A stretch of DNA of 64,000 bases from JACMNW01 sp031406155 (GCA_031406155.1 JANOGW010000096.1:30729-94728); one strand, 5' to 3'. Counted from the first letter of the stretch, positions 51,886 through 61,552 are shown. Notes: generated by a model from the letters alone, not told the origin. Numbers and translations: made by a program.

Positions 51886-53157
51886 ATGACTGTTGAACGT
51901 TTGAACCTTGCCGAACTGAAAGCCAAAACGCCTGCTGACCTGCTGGCGATGGCCGAGGAATGGGAGATCGAGAACGCGCCTTCGATGCGCAAGGGCGAGA
52001 TGATGTTCTCGATCCTGAAAGAGCATGCCGAGGAAGGCTGGGAAATCGGTGGCGACGGTGTGCTGGAAGTACTGCAAGACGGCTTTGGCTTTCTGCGCTC
52101 GCCTTCTGCCAACTATTTGTCCGGTCCTGACGATATTTACGTCTCGCCAGAAATGATCCGCCAGTTTTCGCTGCGCACGGGCGACACGATTGAGGGGGTC
52201 ATTCAGGCCCCACGAGAGACAGAGCGTTATTTCTGCCTGACCAAGGCCACCCGAATCAACTTTGACGACCCGGAAAAAGCCCGCCACAAGGTGCATTTCG
52301 ACAACCTGACGCCGCTTTACCCGGATGAGCGGTTCAAGATGGAAGTTGATGATCCGACGCTGAAAGACCGGTCTGCCCGGATCATTGATTTGGTGGCGCC
52401 GATCGGTAAAGGTCAGCGTGGCCTGATCGTGGCGCCGCCGCGTACCGGCAAGACGGTGTTGTTGCAGAACATCGCCCATTCGATTGCGACGAATCACCCT
52501 GACTGCTACCTGATCGTGCTGCTGATTGACGAGCGGCCGGAAGAAGTGACCGACATGCAGCGTTCTGTGAAGGGCGAGGTTGTCTCTTCGACCTTCGACG
52601 AACCGGCAACCCGGCACGTGGCGGTGGCGGAGATGGTAATCGAGAAGGCCAAGCGGCTGGTCGAGCACAAGCGCGATGTGGTAATTTTGCTGGATAGCAT
52701 CACGCGGCTGGGGCGGGCCTTCAACACGGTGGTGCCATCGTCTGGCAAGGTTTTGACCGGAGGGGTCGATGCCAACGCCTTGCAACGGCCGAAACGCTTT
52801 TTCGGGGCCGCGCGCAACATCGAGGAAGGTGGGTCACTGACCATCATCGCCACGGCGCTGATCGATACCGGCAGCCGGATGGACGAGGTGATCTTTGAAG
52901 AATTCAAGGGCACCGGCAACAGCGAAATCGTGCTGGACCGCAAGGTTGCCGACAAGCGCGTATTCCCGGCGATGGATATTCTGAAATCTGGCACGCGAAA
53001 AGAAGACCTGTTGGTCGAGAAGTCCGATCTGCAGAAAACCTACGTCCTACGCCGCATCCTGAACCCGATGGGCACCACAGATGCGATCGAATTCCTGATT
53101 GGCAAGTTGAAGCAGACCAAATCAAATGCGGAGTTCTTTGACTCGATGAATACCTGA
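51886..53157 (+). CDS. rho: Transcription termination factor Rho
   Basis: 423-residue hexameric RNA helicase. N-terminal RNA-binding domain with GVLEVLQDGFGFLRSP (about 58-73), Walker A APPRTGKTVLL (183-193), Walker B DVVILLDSITRLGRAFN, and Q-loop and R-loop. The ATG at 51886 is preferred over 51844 because the protein then begins MTVERLNLAELK and AGGACA precedes it. Secure. Confidence 0.98.
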   Translation: MTVERLNLAELKAKTPADLLAMAEEWEIENAPSMRKGEMMFSILKEHAEEGWEIGGDGVLEVLQDGFGFLRSPSANYLSGPDDIYVSPEMIRQFSLRTGDTIEGVIQAPRETERYFCLTKATRINFDDPEKARHKVHFDNLTPLYPDERFKMEVDDPTLKDRSARIIDLVAPIGKGQRGLIVAPPRTGKTVLLQNIAHSIATNHPDCYLIVLLIDERPEEVTDMQRSVKGEVVSSTFDEPATRHVAVAEMVIEKAKRLVEHKRDVVILLDSITRLGRAFNTVVPSSGKVLTGGVDANALQRPKRFFGAARNIEEGGSLTIIATALIDTGSRMDEVIFEEFKGTGNSEIVLDRKVADKRVFPAMDILKSGTRKEDLLVEKSDLQKTYVLRRILNPMGTTDAIEFLIGKLKQTKSNAEFFDSMNT

Positions 53158-53189
53158 TATGGTATTTGTATCAAAGGGTTAATAAGTTT

Positions 53190-54482
53190 ATGGAGACAAT
53201 ATTCGCACCCGCAACTGCCCGCGGGAAGGCAGGCATTTCGGTTGTGCGCCTGTCGGGGCCTGCGTCCCATGCGGCAGTGTCTGCGCTTTGTGGGGCGCTT
53301 CCTGCGATGCAGCGGGCGTCGCTACGCAAGCTGGTCTGGGACGGTGTGCAAATTGACGAGGCGCTGGTCGTGCTATTCGAAAAGGGGCGGAGTTTCACTG
53401 GCGAGGCGATGGCAGAACTGCACTTGCATGGCAGCCTTGCGGTCGTTTCCGCGACATTGCGAGCATTGTCGGCGCAGCGTGGTCTACGGATGGCAGAGCC
53501 GGGGGAATTTACGCGGCGGGCGCTTGAAAACGGCCAGTTGGATCTGACACAGGTCGAGGGTCTGGCTGATCTGGTCGAGGCGGAGACAGAGGCGCAGCGC
53601 AGGCAGGCATTGGCAGTGTTGTCCGGCGCCGTTGGGCAGCGGGTTGATAGCTGGCGGCGTCAGGTCATCCGGGCGGCGGCGTTGCTGGAAGCCACAATTG
53701 ATTTTGTCGATGAAGAGGTTCCGATTGACGTCGCGCCGGAAGTGCACAGCCTGGTCACAGGGCTGGTGGAAGAGTTGCGCGCCGAAGCAGCGGGTGCGGC
53801 AATCGCAGAACGGATTCGTGATGGATTTGAGGTTGCAATCGTTGGCGCGCCAAACTCTGGCAAATCGACGCTTTTGAATGCAATTGCCGGGCGAGAGGCC
53901 GCCATTACATCAGAATTTGCGGGTACCACGCGCGACATTATTGAAGTTCGCATGGACCTGAACGGATTACCAGTGACGCTGCTTGATACGGCTGGCCTGC
54001 GTGAGACAGGCGATGTGGTAGAAAGCATTGGTATTCAACGGGCAATTGCGCGGGCTGAGGCGGCTGACCTGCGGGTGTTCCTGACGATTAATGATTTTGT
54101 ACCGGTGGGGGTAGTACCGTTGCCGGACGACATTATTGCTCAGGGTAAGGCGGATCTGCTAACCGGGGCCGGTGCGGCGCTGCAGGTGTCTGGCAAGACT
54201 GGCCAGGGACTTTCACAGTTGATGGATGAAATTGGCGGGGTATTGCAGAAGCGGCATGCGGCGTCCATGACGCTTACGCATGAGCGGCATCGCGCCAAGG
54301 CGTTGACGGCAATTTCCGCTTTGGAATCGACGCTGATTGAATTAGCCAAGGGGCCAGATAGAACCGAACTTGCGGCGGAGAACCTGCGGCAAGCGATTCG
54401 GTCTTTGGACGCACTCGTCGGTCGTGTAGATGTTGAAAACCTGCTGGACGAGATATTCGCCAGCTTCTGTATAGGTAAATGA
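53190..54482 (+). CDS. mnmE: tRNA modification GTPase MnmE
   Basis: 430 residues. An N-terminal tetrahydrofolate-binding domain (about 1-118) with TIFAPATARGKAGISVVRLSG reduced here to ATARGKAGISVVRLSG, a helical domain, and an inserted G domain (about 212-370) with GAPNSGKST (219-227) and the switch TTRDIIEV. The C-terminal CIGK motif (427-430) is complete. With MnmG it installs cmnm5U34 in tRNA. AAAGGG lies 11 nt before the ATG, and the TTG at 53166 is rejected. Confidence 0.97.
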   Translation: METIFAPATARGKAGISVVRLSGPASHAAVSALCGALPAMQRASLRKLVWDGVQIDEALVVLFEKGRSFTGEAMAELHLHGSLAVVSATLRALSAQRGLRMAEPGEFTRRALENGQLDLTQVEGLADLVEAETEAQRRQALAVLSGAVGQRVDSWRRQVIRAAALLEATIDFVDEEVPIDVAPEVHSLVTGLVEELRAEAAGAAIAERIRDGFEVAIVGAPNSGKSTLLNAIAGREAAITSEFAGTTRDIIEVRMDLNGLPVTLLDTAGLRETGDVVESIGIQRAIARAEAADLRVFLTINDFVPVGVVPLPDDIIAQGKADLLTGAGAALQVSGKTGQGLSQLMDEIGGVLQKRHAASMTLTHERHRAKALTAISALESTLIELAKGPDRTELAAENLRQAIRSLDALVGRVDVENLLDEIFASFCIGK

Positions 54483-56359
54483 GGATGTTTCACGTGAAAC
54501 ATTATGACGTTCTGGTCGTCGGTGGCGGGCACGCAGGAACCGAGGCCGCTGCTGCTGCGGCCCGAATGGGGGCCAAGACGGCGCTTGTGACGCTGGTTCG
54601 GGCCGGTATTGGCGTGATGTCGTGCAATCCGGCAATTGGTGGCCTTGGCAAAGGGCATTTGGTGCGTGAGATTGATGCGCTGGATGGTATTATGGGCCGG
54701 GCGGCTGACGCGGCCGGGATACAATTTCGCCTGCTGAACCGCCGTAAGGGCCCGGCCGTGCAAGGCCCAAGGGCGCAGGCGGACCGCAAACTGTACCGAA
54801 ACAACGTTCAGGCCGCGCTGATGGCGCAAGATTGTCTGGACATTGTCGAAGGTGAAGTGACCGACCTGATGCAGACCAGTGGGCGCGTCCATGGCGTTGT
54901 GTTGGCTGATGGTGCGGAAATCAGGGCGACCGCCGTGATCCTGACCTCTGGGACATTTCTTAATGGTCTGATACACATCGGCGACACCCGTACACCTGGC
55001 GGTCGGATGGGCGATGCACCGTCAGTACGATTGGCGGCGCGGTTAGCCGGCTTTGATCTTGTGCGCGGCCGCCTGAAAACTGGAACACCACCGCGGCTTG
55101 ATGGCAGAACGATCGATTGGTCGCGCGTAGACATGCAGCCCGGGGATGATCAACCGACCATGTTTTCGTTCCTTAATACGACACCCGCGGCGCGGCAAGT
55201 TTCTTGCGGCATTACGCACACGAATGAACAAACCCATGATATCGTTCGTGCAAACCTGGGGCAGTCGGCAATGTATGGTGGGCATATAGAAGGGGTCGGT
55301 CCAAGGTATTGCCCCTCAATCGAAGACAAAATCGTTCGATTTGCCGATAAAACGCAGCATCAAGTCTTTCTGGAGCCGGAGGGGTTGGATGACCCCACGA
55401 TCTATCCCAATGGTATTTCAACATCATTGCCGGCAGATGTTCAGGCATCCTATGTCAGAACGATTACCGGCCTGGAGAATGTGGCGATCCTGCAGCCGGG
55501 ATATGCCATCGAATATGACTATTTTGATCCTCGCGGTCTTAGGCCAACGCTGGAAGTGCGTGCGATTCCCGGCCTGTATTTCGCCGGGCAGATCAACGGC
55601 ACTACGGGTTACGAAGAGGCGGGCGCGCAGGGTCTTGCTGCCGGACTGAATGCGGCGGCGGCCGCATTAGGGACCGAAGGCATTCTATTCAGTAGGGCCA
55701 CAAGCTACATCGGTGTGATGCTTGATGATCTGACCTCCAAAGGCGTCACGGAACCCTACAGGATGTTCACGTCGCGCGCAGAATTTCGGTTGTCTCTTCG
55801 GGCGGATAACGCGGATCAACGGCTTACTCCCTCAGGAATAACGGTTGGATGCGTTAGCGGAGTGCGCTTGGCCATATTCGAGGCGAAGGCCGCGGCGCTT
55901 CGTCATGCGAAAGAGGCACTTGACGGTGTTGCGCTGTCGCCGCACGACATCGAAGCCGTGGGCATGAAGATAAGTCAGGACGGTGTGCGCCGGACGGCAT
56001 TTCAGCTGCTTGCCTTCCAAGACATGGACCGCGATCTGATCGACACACTTTGCCCGGATTTTGCGGTACTCGATCCAGCCATCAAGGACCAGATCGCTAA
56101 GGACGCGCTGTACGCACAATATCTGGTGCGCCAGTCGGATGACATTGCCGCACTTCAGCGCGAAGAAAACCATCGCATTCCTGAAGGCTTTGCGTATGAC
56201 GCCGTGGCTGGTCTTTCCAACGAGTTAAAGCAAAAACTAAAACGTTTTCAACCAACTAGCCTTGCTCAGGCTGGCCGGATTGAAGGGATGACCCCGGCAG
56301 CCTCGACGTTGCTTCTGGCGTTTATTCGTCGAACAGACCGAATGCGCGTCGCCAAATGA
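54479..56359 (+). CDS. mnmG: tRNA modification enzyme MnmG
   Basis: 626-residue FAD enzyme that pairs with MnmE. FAD motif VVGGGHAGTEAAAAAARMG (about 13-31), PAIGGLGKGHLVREIDALDG and the C-terminal helix signature PASTLLLAFIRR are present. It starts with an ATG that overlaps the mnmE stop (54480-54482), or at ATG 54485. A perfect parS site is embedded in codons 3-8 (MFHVKH). The gene reads more AT-rich than average for the window. Confidence 0.97.
   Translation: MRMFHVKHYDVLVVGGGHAGTEAAAAAARMGAKTALVTLVRAGIGVMSCNPAIGGLGKGHLVREIDALDGIMGRAADAAGIQFRLLNRRKGPAVQGPRAQADRKLYRNNVQAALMAQDCLDIVEGEVTDLMQTSGRVHGVVLADGAEIRATAVILTSGTFLNGLIHIGDTRTPGGRMGDAPSVRLAARLAGFDLVRGRLKTGTPPRLDGRTIDWSRVDMQPGDDQPTMFSFLNTTPAARQVSCGITHTNEQTHDIVRANLGQSAMYGGHIEGVGPRYCPSIEDKIVRFADKTQHQVFLEPEGLDDPTIYPNGISTSLPADVQASYVRTITGLENVAILQPGYAIEYDYFDPRGLRPTLEVRAIPGLYFAGQINGTTGYEEAGAQGLAAGLNAAAAALGTEGILFSRATSYIGVMLDDLTSKGVTEPYRMFTSRAEFRLSLRADNADQRLTPSGITVGCVSGVRLAIFEAKAAALRHAKEALDGVALSPHDIEAVGMKISQDGVRRTAFQLLAFQDMDRDLIDTLCPDFAVLDPAIKDQIAKDALYAQYLVRQSDDIAALQREENHRIPEGFAYDAVAGLSNELKQKLKRFQPTSLAQAGRIEGMTPAASTLLLAFIRRTDRMRVAK
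54486..54501. promoter_or_regulatory. parS: parS centromere site 1 (within mnmG)
   Basis: TGTTTCACGTGAAACA is an exact match to the canonical 16-base ParB-binding parS palindrome. It sits in codons 3-8 of mnmG and so also encodes MFHVKH. It is about 3.3 kb from the putative oriC and 3.3 kb upstream of the parB start. Confidence 0.93.
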
Positions 56360-56982
56360 CGGTAGACATGTCGGAATCCGGATCAGCTGGGCTCAATGTT
56401 TCACGTGAAACAGAGGCGCTGTTGGCGGTGTTTTCGGCGCTAGTCATCAAATGGAATATTGCCATTAACCTGGTTTCCAAAACGACAATTGACCAGATAT
56501 GGTCGCGGCATATACTCGATTCCGTCCAGGTTTTCGAGTATGGTGCTACGGCGAACCATTGGGTTGATTTGGGAAGTGGCGGTGGGTTTCCCGGTATAGT
56601 TGTCGCGATCCTCGCAAAGCAACGTGCGCCGTACATGCAAGTGACCCTGGTTGAATCGGATCAGCGGAAAGCGACTTTTCTTCGCCAGGCAAGCCAGGCA
56701 CTGGGGCTGGGCGCAAACGTCATATCTGATCGGATCGAAGCCATTGCGCCCCTTGCTGCTGATGTCCTATCGGCGCGGGCACTCGCTCCGCTGCCAAAAC
56801 TTTGTGCATTTGCGGTCCGGCATCTGGCTGCTGATGGAATAGCGATCTTCCAGAAGGGAAAGTCCGCGGATGCTGAAATCACTGAGGCCCGGAAAGACTG
56901 GCATTTCTCGTATAGCTCGCACAAAAGCGTTACGGACTCGGCTGCTGTCGTTCTAGTCCTGAAAGGAATAGCCCATGTCTGA
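56356..56982 (+). CDS. rsmG: 16S rRNA (guanine-527-N7) methyltransferase RsmG
   Basis: 208 residues. The SAM motif VDLGSGGGFPGIVVAI lies at about 70-85, with NLVSKTT and RALAPLPKL as further RsmG landmarks. It methylates G527 of 16S rRNA. The start overlaps the mnmG stop (ATGA), and an alternative ATG lies at 56368. Codons 14-19 (NVSRET) coincide with the second parS site. It overlaps parA by 8 bases, so mnmE through parB reads as one operon. Confidence 0.95.
   Translation: MTVDMSESGSAGLNVSRETEALLAVFSALVIKWNIAINLVSKTTIDQIWSRHILDSVQVFEYGATANHWVDLGSGGGFPGIVVAILAKQRAPYMQVTLVESDQRKATFLRQASQALGLGANVISDRIEAIAPLAADVLSARALAPLPKLCAFAVRHLAADGIAIFQKGKSADAEITEARKDWHFSYSSHKSVTDSAAVVLVLKGIAHV
56397..56412. 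promoter_or_regulatory. parS: parS centromere site 2 (within rsmG)
   Basis: A second exact TGTTTCACGTGAAACA, 1.9 kb from site 1, lies inside codons 14-19 of rsmG and encodes NVSRET. Presence of two identical 16-base palindromes next to parAB makes chance very unlikely. Confidence 0.93.
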
Positions 56983-57805
56983 TCCGGCCCGCCCAAAACA
57001 GCCCAGAATCATTGCCATAGCAAACCAGAAGGGCGGCGTTGGCAAAACCACAACGGCAATCAATCTGGCTGCGGGTTTGGTTGAGCTGGGTGCGAAGGTG
57101 CTGCTGGTGGACCTTGATCCCCAAGGAAACGCGTCAACCGGCCTTGGCATTGCGCCCGAGCACCGCCGATTGACCACCTATGATCTGCTGATCGACGAAA
57201 CACCGCTGGCAGAGGTCATCCAGAAGACTGGCATCGTCAATCTCTTGATTTGCCCGGCGAACAGCGATCTTTCTTCGGCGGATATGGAGCTGGTGGCAAA
57301 TGAAAAGCGCAGTTTCTTGTTGTTTGATGCCCTAAGACAACCGGCGATTGACGCTTATGCCTTTGATTTTGTTCTGATTGATTGCCCGCCTTCGCTAAGC
57401 CTGCTGACCGTGAACGCGATGGTGGCGTGCCACTCGGTGCTGGTGCCGCTGCAAAGCGAGTTTTTCGCGCTGGAAGGCCTGTCGCAACTGATGCTGACGA
57501 TCCGGGAAGTTCGTCAAACTGCAAATCCCGATCTTCGCATCGAAGGCGTGCTTCTTACCATGTATGATCGGCGCAACAATCTATCGCAATTGGTTGAGGC
57601 TGACGCGCGCCAGAACCTTGGCGAGCTGGTGTTCGAAACAATGATCCCCCGCAATGTGCGTGTCAGTGAGGCGCCGTCCTACGCACAGCCTGTGCTCAGC
57701 TATGATCCGCAGTCGAAGGGCAGCGAAGCTTACCGCGCGCTTGCAGTAGAACTGGTCGCCCGTCATCCACTTGAACGCCGCGAAAAGGAATCCGCACATG
57801 GATAA
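56975..57805 (+). CDS. parA: Chromosome-partitioning ATPase ParA
   Basis: 276 residues. Deviant Walker A ANQKGGVGKTTTAINLA (16-32, signature Lys19), VDLDPQGNASTGLG, FVLIDCPPSL and SEFFALEGL are typical of chromosomal ParA/Soj. It moves ParB-parS complexes to the new cell pole. GAAAGG precedes the ATG, which lies within the rsmG 3' end. parB follows with an 8-base overlap. Confidence 0.97.
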   Translation: MSDPARPKQPRIIAIANQKGGVGKTTTAINLAAGLVELGAKVLLVDLDPQGNASTGLGIAPEHRRLTTYDLLIDETPLAEVIQKTGIVNLLICPANSDLSSADMELVANEKRSFLLFDALRQPAIDAYAFDFVLIDCPPSLSLLTVNAMVACHSVLVPLQSEFFALEGLSQLMLTIREVRQTANPDLRIEGVLLTMYDRRNNLSQLVEADARQNLGELVFETMIPRNVRVSEAPSYAQPVLSYDPQSKGSEAYRALAVELVARHPLERREKESAHG

Positions 57806-58706
57806 AAAAGCAGAACGGCGTGGCCTTGGCAGGGGTCTTTCGGCCCTGATGGCCGATGTAAAGCTGGATCAGCCTATTGGCGGCACCGCGCCGCGCCGCG
57901 CCGATCTGTTGGTGCCGGTGGAAAAGCTGATCCCGAACCCGAACCAGCCGCGGCGCGACTTTCCCGAAGGCGCGCTTCAGGATCTGGCAGCTTCCCTGCG
58001 CCAGAAGGGGGTCATTCAGCCCCTGATCGTGCGCCAGATCGGCACGTCGGACCAATTCGAGATTGTCGCGGGCGAACGGCGTTGGCGCGCGGCCCAGCTG
58101 GCCCAATTGCACGAACTGCCGGTGATCATCCGCGATCTCGATGATACCGAGGTGCTGGAGGTTGCGATCATCGAAAACATCCAGCGCGCCGATCTGAACG
58201 CGATGGAAGAGGCGCTTAGCTACCGCCAGTTGATGGACAGGTTTGGTCACACTCAGGAAAAACTGGCAGAAGCACTGTCGAAAAGCCGCAGTCACATAGC
58301 CAACCTGCTGCGCCTGCTGACCCTTCCAGAAGACGTGCAAGACTTTGTTCGCGAAGGAAAAATTTCATCAGGTCATGCAAGGGCGCTGATCACCAGCGCG
58401 GATCCTTCCGGCTTGGCGCGCCGCGTGATCGCCCAGGGGCTTTCGGTCCGTGAAACGGAACGGCTGGCAAAGCAGGTCGCTGGCAAACTTGTGAACAGCA
58501 AAACGCCCACCTCAAGGGGGGATCAAAAAGATGCCGACACTTTGGCGCTGGAGGCCGACTTGTCCGCAAATCTCAAGATGTCCGTTCGCATCAACCATGA
58601 ACCGGGCGGCGAGACCGGCATTCTCAGCATCCGCTACAGGACGCTGAACGATCTTGATCTGCTCTGCCGGGTGCTTTCTGATTTGCCGCGCGATGGGTCG
58701 GTTTAG
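57798..58706 (+). CDS. parB: Chromosome-partitioning protein ParB
   Basis: 302 residues. GRGLSALM at the N-terminus (ParA-interacting), then NPNQPRRDF (47-55), the CTP-binding GERRWRAAQLA (92-102), the DNA-reading helix-turn-helix (about 150-172, SKSRSHIANLLRLL) and a C-terminal dimerisation domain. It binds the two parS sites above and spreads as a CTP clamp. The ATG at 57798 follows AAAAGGAA. It ends convergent with hemW, overlapping by 4 bases. Confidence 0.97.
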   Translation: MDKKAERRGLGRGLSALMADVKLDQPIGGTAPRRADLLVPVEKLIPNPNQPRRDFPEGALQDLAASLRQKGVIQPLIVRQIGTSDQFEIVAGERRWRAAQLAQLHELPVIIRDLDDTEVLEVAIIENIQRADLNAMEEALSYRQLMDRFGHTQEKLAEALSKSRSHIANLLRLLTLPEDVQDFVREGKISSGHARALITSADPSGLARRVIAQGLSVRETERLAKQVAGKLVNSKTPTSRGDQKDADTLALEADLSANLKMSVRINHEPGGETGILSIRYRTLNDLDLLCRVLSDLPRDGSV

Positions 58707-59863
58707 CCCGCAAGCTCGCGGATGACCGCATTCAGCACCAACCGGCCTTTTGGCGTGGCAGACAGCTTGGATGGTGTCCTGCTGATCATGCCGATATCAT
58801 CTAAGTATTTGATTTTATTATCATCTAGTCTATTTCCTGCAAGGATCTTGTATCTATCGGTATCTATACCCTCTGTCAGCCGCAGACCCATCATCAGATA
58901 TTCAAGTGCCCGCTCGGCCCCCGGGACCACCTCGCGCGGCAATTCACCTTGCTGGCCTGCCTCGACCCGCTTCAACCAGTCGCCGGGCGCGCGCGGGGCC
59001 TCTGTGGCCCAACGCGTATCGCCGAACGTCAATCGACCATGTGCCCCCGGCCCAATGCCGATATAGTCGCCGCCGCGCCAGTAAATCTGATTGTGGCGAG
59101 ATTCCATGCTCGGGGCAGCATGGTTCGAAACCTCGTAAGCGGGCAGGCCGGCAGCATCGCAAATCTCTTGCGTGAGGTTGTACATTTCTGCGCCAAGATC
59201 TTCGGTCGGCAATCCCTTCAGGCCTCCCTTCGCAAACCGGTCACCAAAAGCGGTGCCGTCCTCGATGGTCAGCTGATACAAGGACAGATGGTCTACCGCC
59301 ATGGAAAGCGCCTCGCGCAATTCCGTGCGCCACGCAGCGAGGCTTTGATCCTGTCGCGCGTATATCAGATCAAAACTGACCCTGTCGAACGCGGCTCTTG
59401 CCACGTCGAACGCGGCTTTTGCCTCGGCGACAGAATGCATCCGGCCCAGCTTTCGCAAGGCTTCATCGTCAAGGGATTGAATTCCCATGGAAATCCGGTT
59501 GACCCCGGCATCGGCATAGCCCCTGAACCGCCCTGCCTCCACCGACCCCGGGTTTGCCTCCAGCGTTACTTCCCAATCATTGGTCTGTGGCCATGACGCT
59601 CTGATCCGGTCCAGAATGGCATGCACCAGATCCGGCTCCATCAACGACGGAGTGCCGCCTCCAAAGAACACAGATTGCAGGACGCGGCCCCCGGTTTCCG
59701 CCGCCAAACGGTCAATCTCTGTCAGATAGGCCGCCTTCCACCGGGTTTGATCAATCGATACGGCAACATGGCTGTTGAAGTCGCAGTAGGGGCATTTCGA
59801 TTGGCAAAATGGCCAGTGCAGATACAACCCGAAACCGCCAAGGCGCCAGTCGTCCATCGTCAT
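58703..59863 (-). CDS. hemW: Radical SAM haem chaperone HemW (HemN-like)
   Basis: 386 residues. Radical-SAM cluster C20xxxC24xxC27 (FCQSKCPYCDFN), GGG motif FFGGGTPSLM, the EANPGSVE segment and a C-terminal HemN domain. It lacks the CPDH-type extension of true HemN, and the extra Cys after CxxxCxxC is Asp-Phe here, favouring HemW, a haem-transfer protein, over coproporphyrinogen oxidase. The ATG at 59863 overlaps the ridA stop, giving a leftward rph-rdgB-ridA-hemW block. Confidence 0.9.
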   Translation of the reverse strand: MTMDDWRLGGFGLYLHWPFCQSKCPYCDFNSHVAVSIDQTRWKAAYLTEIDRLAAETGGRVLQSVFFGGGTPSLMEPDLVHAILDRIRASWPQTNDWEVTLEANPGSVEAGRFRGYADAGVNRISMGIQSLDDEALRKLGRMHSVAEAKAAFDVARAAFDRVSFDLIYARQDQSLAAWRTELREALSMAVDHLSLYQLTIEDGTAFGDRFAKGGLKGLPTEDLGAEMYNLTQEICDAAGLPAYEVSNHAAPSMESRHNQIYWRGGDYIGIGPGAHGRLTFGDTRWATEAPRAPGDWLKRVEAGQQGELPREVVPGAERALEYLMMGLRLTEGIDTDRYKILAGNRLDDNKIKYLDDIGMISRTPSKLSATPKGRLVLNAVIRELAG

Positions 59864-60234
59864 CCCTTAAACGCCGTAACCTCGATCTCGATCATCATTT
59901 CGGGTCGGATCAGACCCGCAATCACCATGGTGGCGGCTGGCCGGATCTCGCCCAGAACCTGCGCCAGCACCGGGATCAGATCGGCGATCAACCCCGCGTC
60001 GGTCAGGGTGTATTGAACCCGCACGATGTCGTCCATCGTAAACCCGGCCTGATGCAACACATCCCTGATCGTGGCAAAACAGTTCTTCGCCTGATCTGCA
60101 ACCCCGTCAGGCATGACCATGGTCTTGTAGTCGTACCCGGTGACGCCGGACACAAAGCACCACCCGCCTTTAACAATGGCGCGGGAATAGCCCATCGTTG
60201 CCTCGAACGGTGATCCGGTTGATATCCGTTTCAT
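59860..60234 (-). CDS. RidA family protein
   Basis: 124-residue YjgF/YER057c/UK114-fold protein, with GWCFVSGVTGYD (about 23-34), VRVQYTLTDAGL and RPAATMVIAGLIRPEMMIEIE reduced to its core MVIAGLIRPEMMIEIEV. Members deaminate reactive enamines, though the conserved Arg is replaced in some subgroups and was not mapped here. It overlaps rdgB (ATGA) and hemW. Confidence 0.88.
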   Translation of the reverse strand: MKRISTGSPFEATMGYSRAIVKGGWCFVSGVTGYDYKTMVMPDGVADQAKNCFATIRDVLHQAGFTMDDIVRVQYTLTDAGLIADLIPVLAQVLGEIRPAATMVIAGLIRPEMMIEIEVTAFKG

Positions 60235-60842
60235 GCAAAGCACCCCTTCACCAGCTTTTGGAAAGCGTCCGCGCGGTGGCTCATCTCATTCTTCCGCCAG
60301 CGATCCATTTCGCCAAAGGTAATATCAAATCCGTCGGGTTGAAAGATCGGGTCGTAACCATAGCCAAGTGAGCCGCGCATCGGCCAGACCACTTGCCCGT
60401 CAACCTTGCCTGCAAAGACCTCTTCATGCCCATCCGGCCAGGCCAGCACAAGGGTGCTACAAAACCGTGCCCTGCGGGGGAACGGGGCCTTGGCGGCCTC
60501 CAACATGGCCCAGGTCCGCGTCATGGCCATTACGAAATCGCGCCCCGTGCCGGTTTCCGCCCAATCGGCGGTGTAAACGCCCGGCGCATTGCCCAACGCT
60601 TCAACCTCGATCCCGGAATCGTCGGAAAGCGCGGGCAGGCCGGTGGCGCGCGCCGCGGCATGTGCTTTTATGCGCGCATTACCGACAAAAGTATTTTCGG
60701 TTTCGGCAGGCTCGAGCAGCCCCATGGCGGCGGCGGAAACGGTCGCCACGCCGTAGGGTTCCAGTAAACGGGCAATCTCCTCCAACTTGCCGGTATTATG
60801 GCTCGCCACCAGCAACCGGTCCCCCGAAAATCGCCGCATCAC
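60231..60842 (-). CDS. rdgB: XTP/dITP diphosphatase RdgB (HAM1)
   Basis: 203-residue HAM1-family enzyme that removes non-canonical purine NTPs. LLVASHNTGKLEEIARLL (about 10-27), NARIKAHAAARATGLPALSDD with the conserved SDD, and SLGYGYDPIFQP with FGEMD are diagnostic. It overlaps rph and ridA by four bases each. Confidence 0.96.
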   Translation of the reverse strand: MMRRFSGDRLLVASHNTGKLEEIARLLEPYGVATVSAAAMGLLEPAETENTFVGNARIKAHAAARATGLPALSDDSGIEVEALGNAPGVYTADWAETGTGRDFVMAMTRTWAMLEAAKAPFPRRARFCSTLVLAWPDGHEEVFAGKVDGQVVWPMRGSLGYGYDPIFQPDGFDITFGEMDRWRKNEMSHRADAFQKLVKGCFA

Positions 60843-61552
60843 CCCAACGCCGCTTTCTGTGCTGCCACGAGGGCGGCACCGCCAGCCTCCGCCAGATCCA
60901 GCAGTTGCCCCATTTCAGCGCGGGAAAACGTGGCACCTTCTGCCGACATCTGAACTTCGATCAGGCGGCCGCGTCCAGTGAAGATGAAATTGCCATCGGT
61001 GCCCGCCTCAGAATCCTCGGCGTAATCCAGATCCAGCAAGGGCTGACCCGCATAAATCCCGCACGATATGGCCGCGACATGGTCAATGATCGGGTCAGAT
61101 ACGATCGCCCCGGTTTTCAGCAGCTTGTTCATCGCCAGCCGCAGCGCAACCCAACCACCGGTGATTGATGCGCAGCGCGTGCCGCCGTCCGCCTGCAACA
61201 CATCGCAGTCAATCACGATCTGCCGCTCGCCCAGCGCGGATCGGTCAACGCCGGCGCGCAGGGCTCGCCCGATCAGGCGCTGAATTTCCTGCGTGCGTCC
61301 GGTTTGCTTGCCTGCAGCCGCCTCGCGCCGGTTGCGGCTGTTGGTGGCGCGCGGCAGCATGCCGTATTCCGCCGTGACCCAACCCAGCCCGGTGTTTTTC
61401 AGAAACGGTGGCGCCTTGTCCTCGATGGTGGCAGAACACAGCACATGGGTTTCGCCAACCTTGATCAGGCAAGACCCCTCGGCGTGCTTCATCACGCCCG
61501 TTTCGATGGAAATCGGGCGCATTTCGTCAAGATTTCTGCCAGATGGGCGCAT
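60839..61552 (-). CDS. rph: Ribonuclease PH
   Basis: 237-residue phosphorolytic 3' exonuclease for tRNA maturation. MRPSGR-start, GWVTAEYGMLPRATNSRNRR and DCDVLQADGGTRCASITGG are canonical. The ATG at 61552 follows AAAGGAT. An in-frame extension to 61591 is rejected. It is divergent from hrcA with 117 bases between starts and leads the rph-rdgB-ridA-hemW operon. Confidence 0.97.
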   Translation of the reverse strand: MRPSGRNLDEMRPISIETGVMKHAEGSCLIKVGETHVLCSATIEDKAPPFLKNTGLGWVTAEYGMLPRATNSRNRREAAAGKQTGRTQEIQRLIGRALRAGVDRSALGERQIVIDCDVLQADGGTRCASITGGWVALRLAMNKLLKTGAIVSDPIIDHVAAISCGIYAGQPLLDLDYAEDSEAGTDGNFIFTGRGRLIEVQMSAEGATFSRAEMGQLLDLAEAGGAALVAAQKAALG

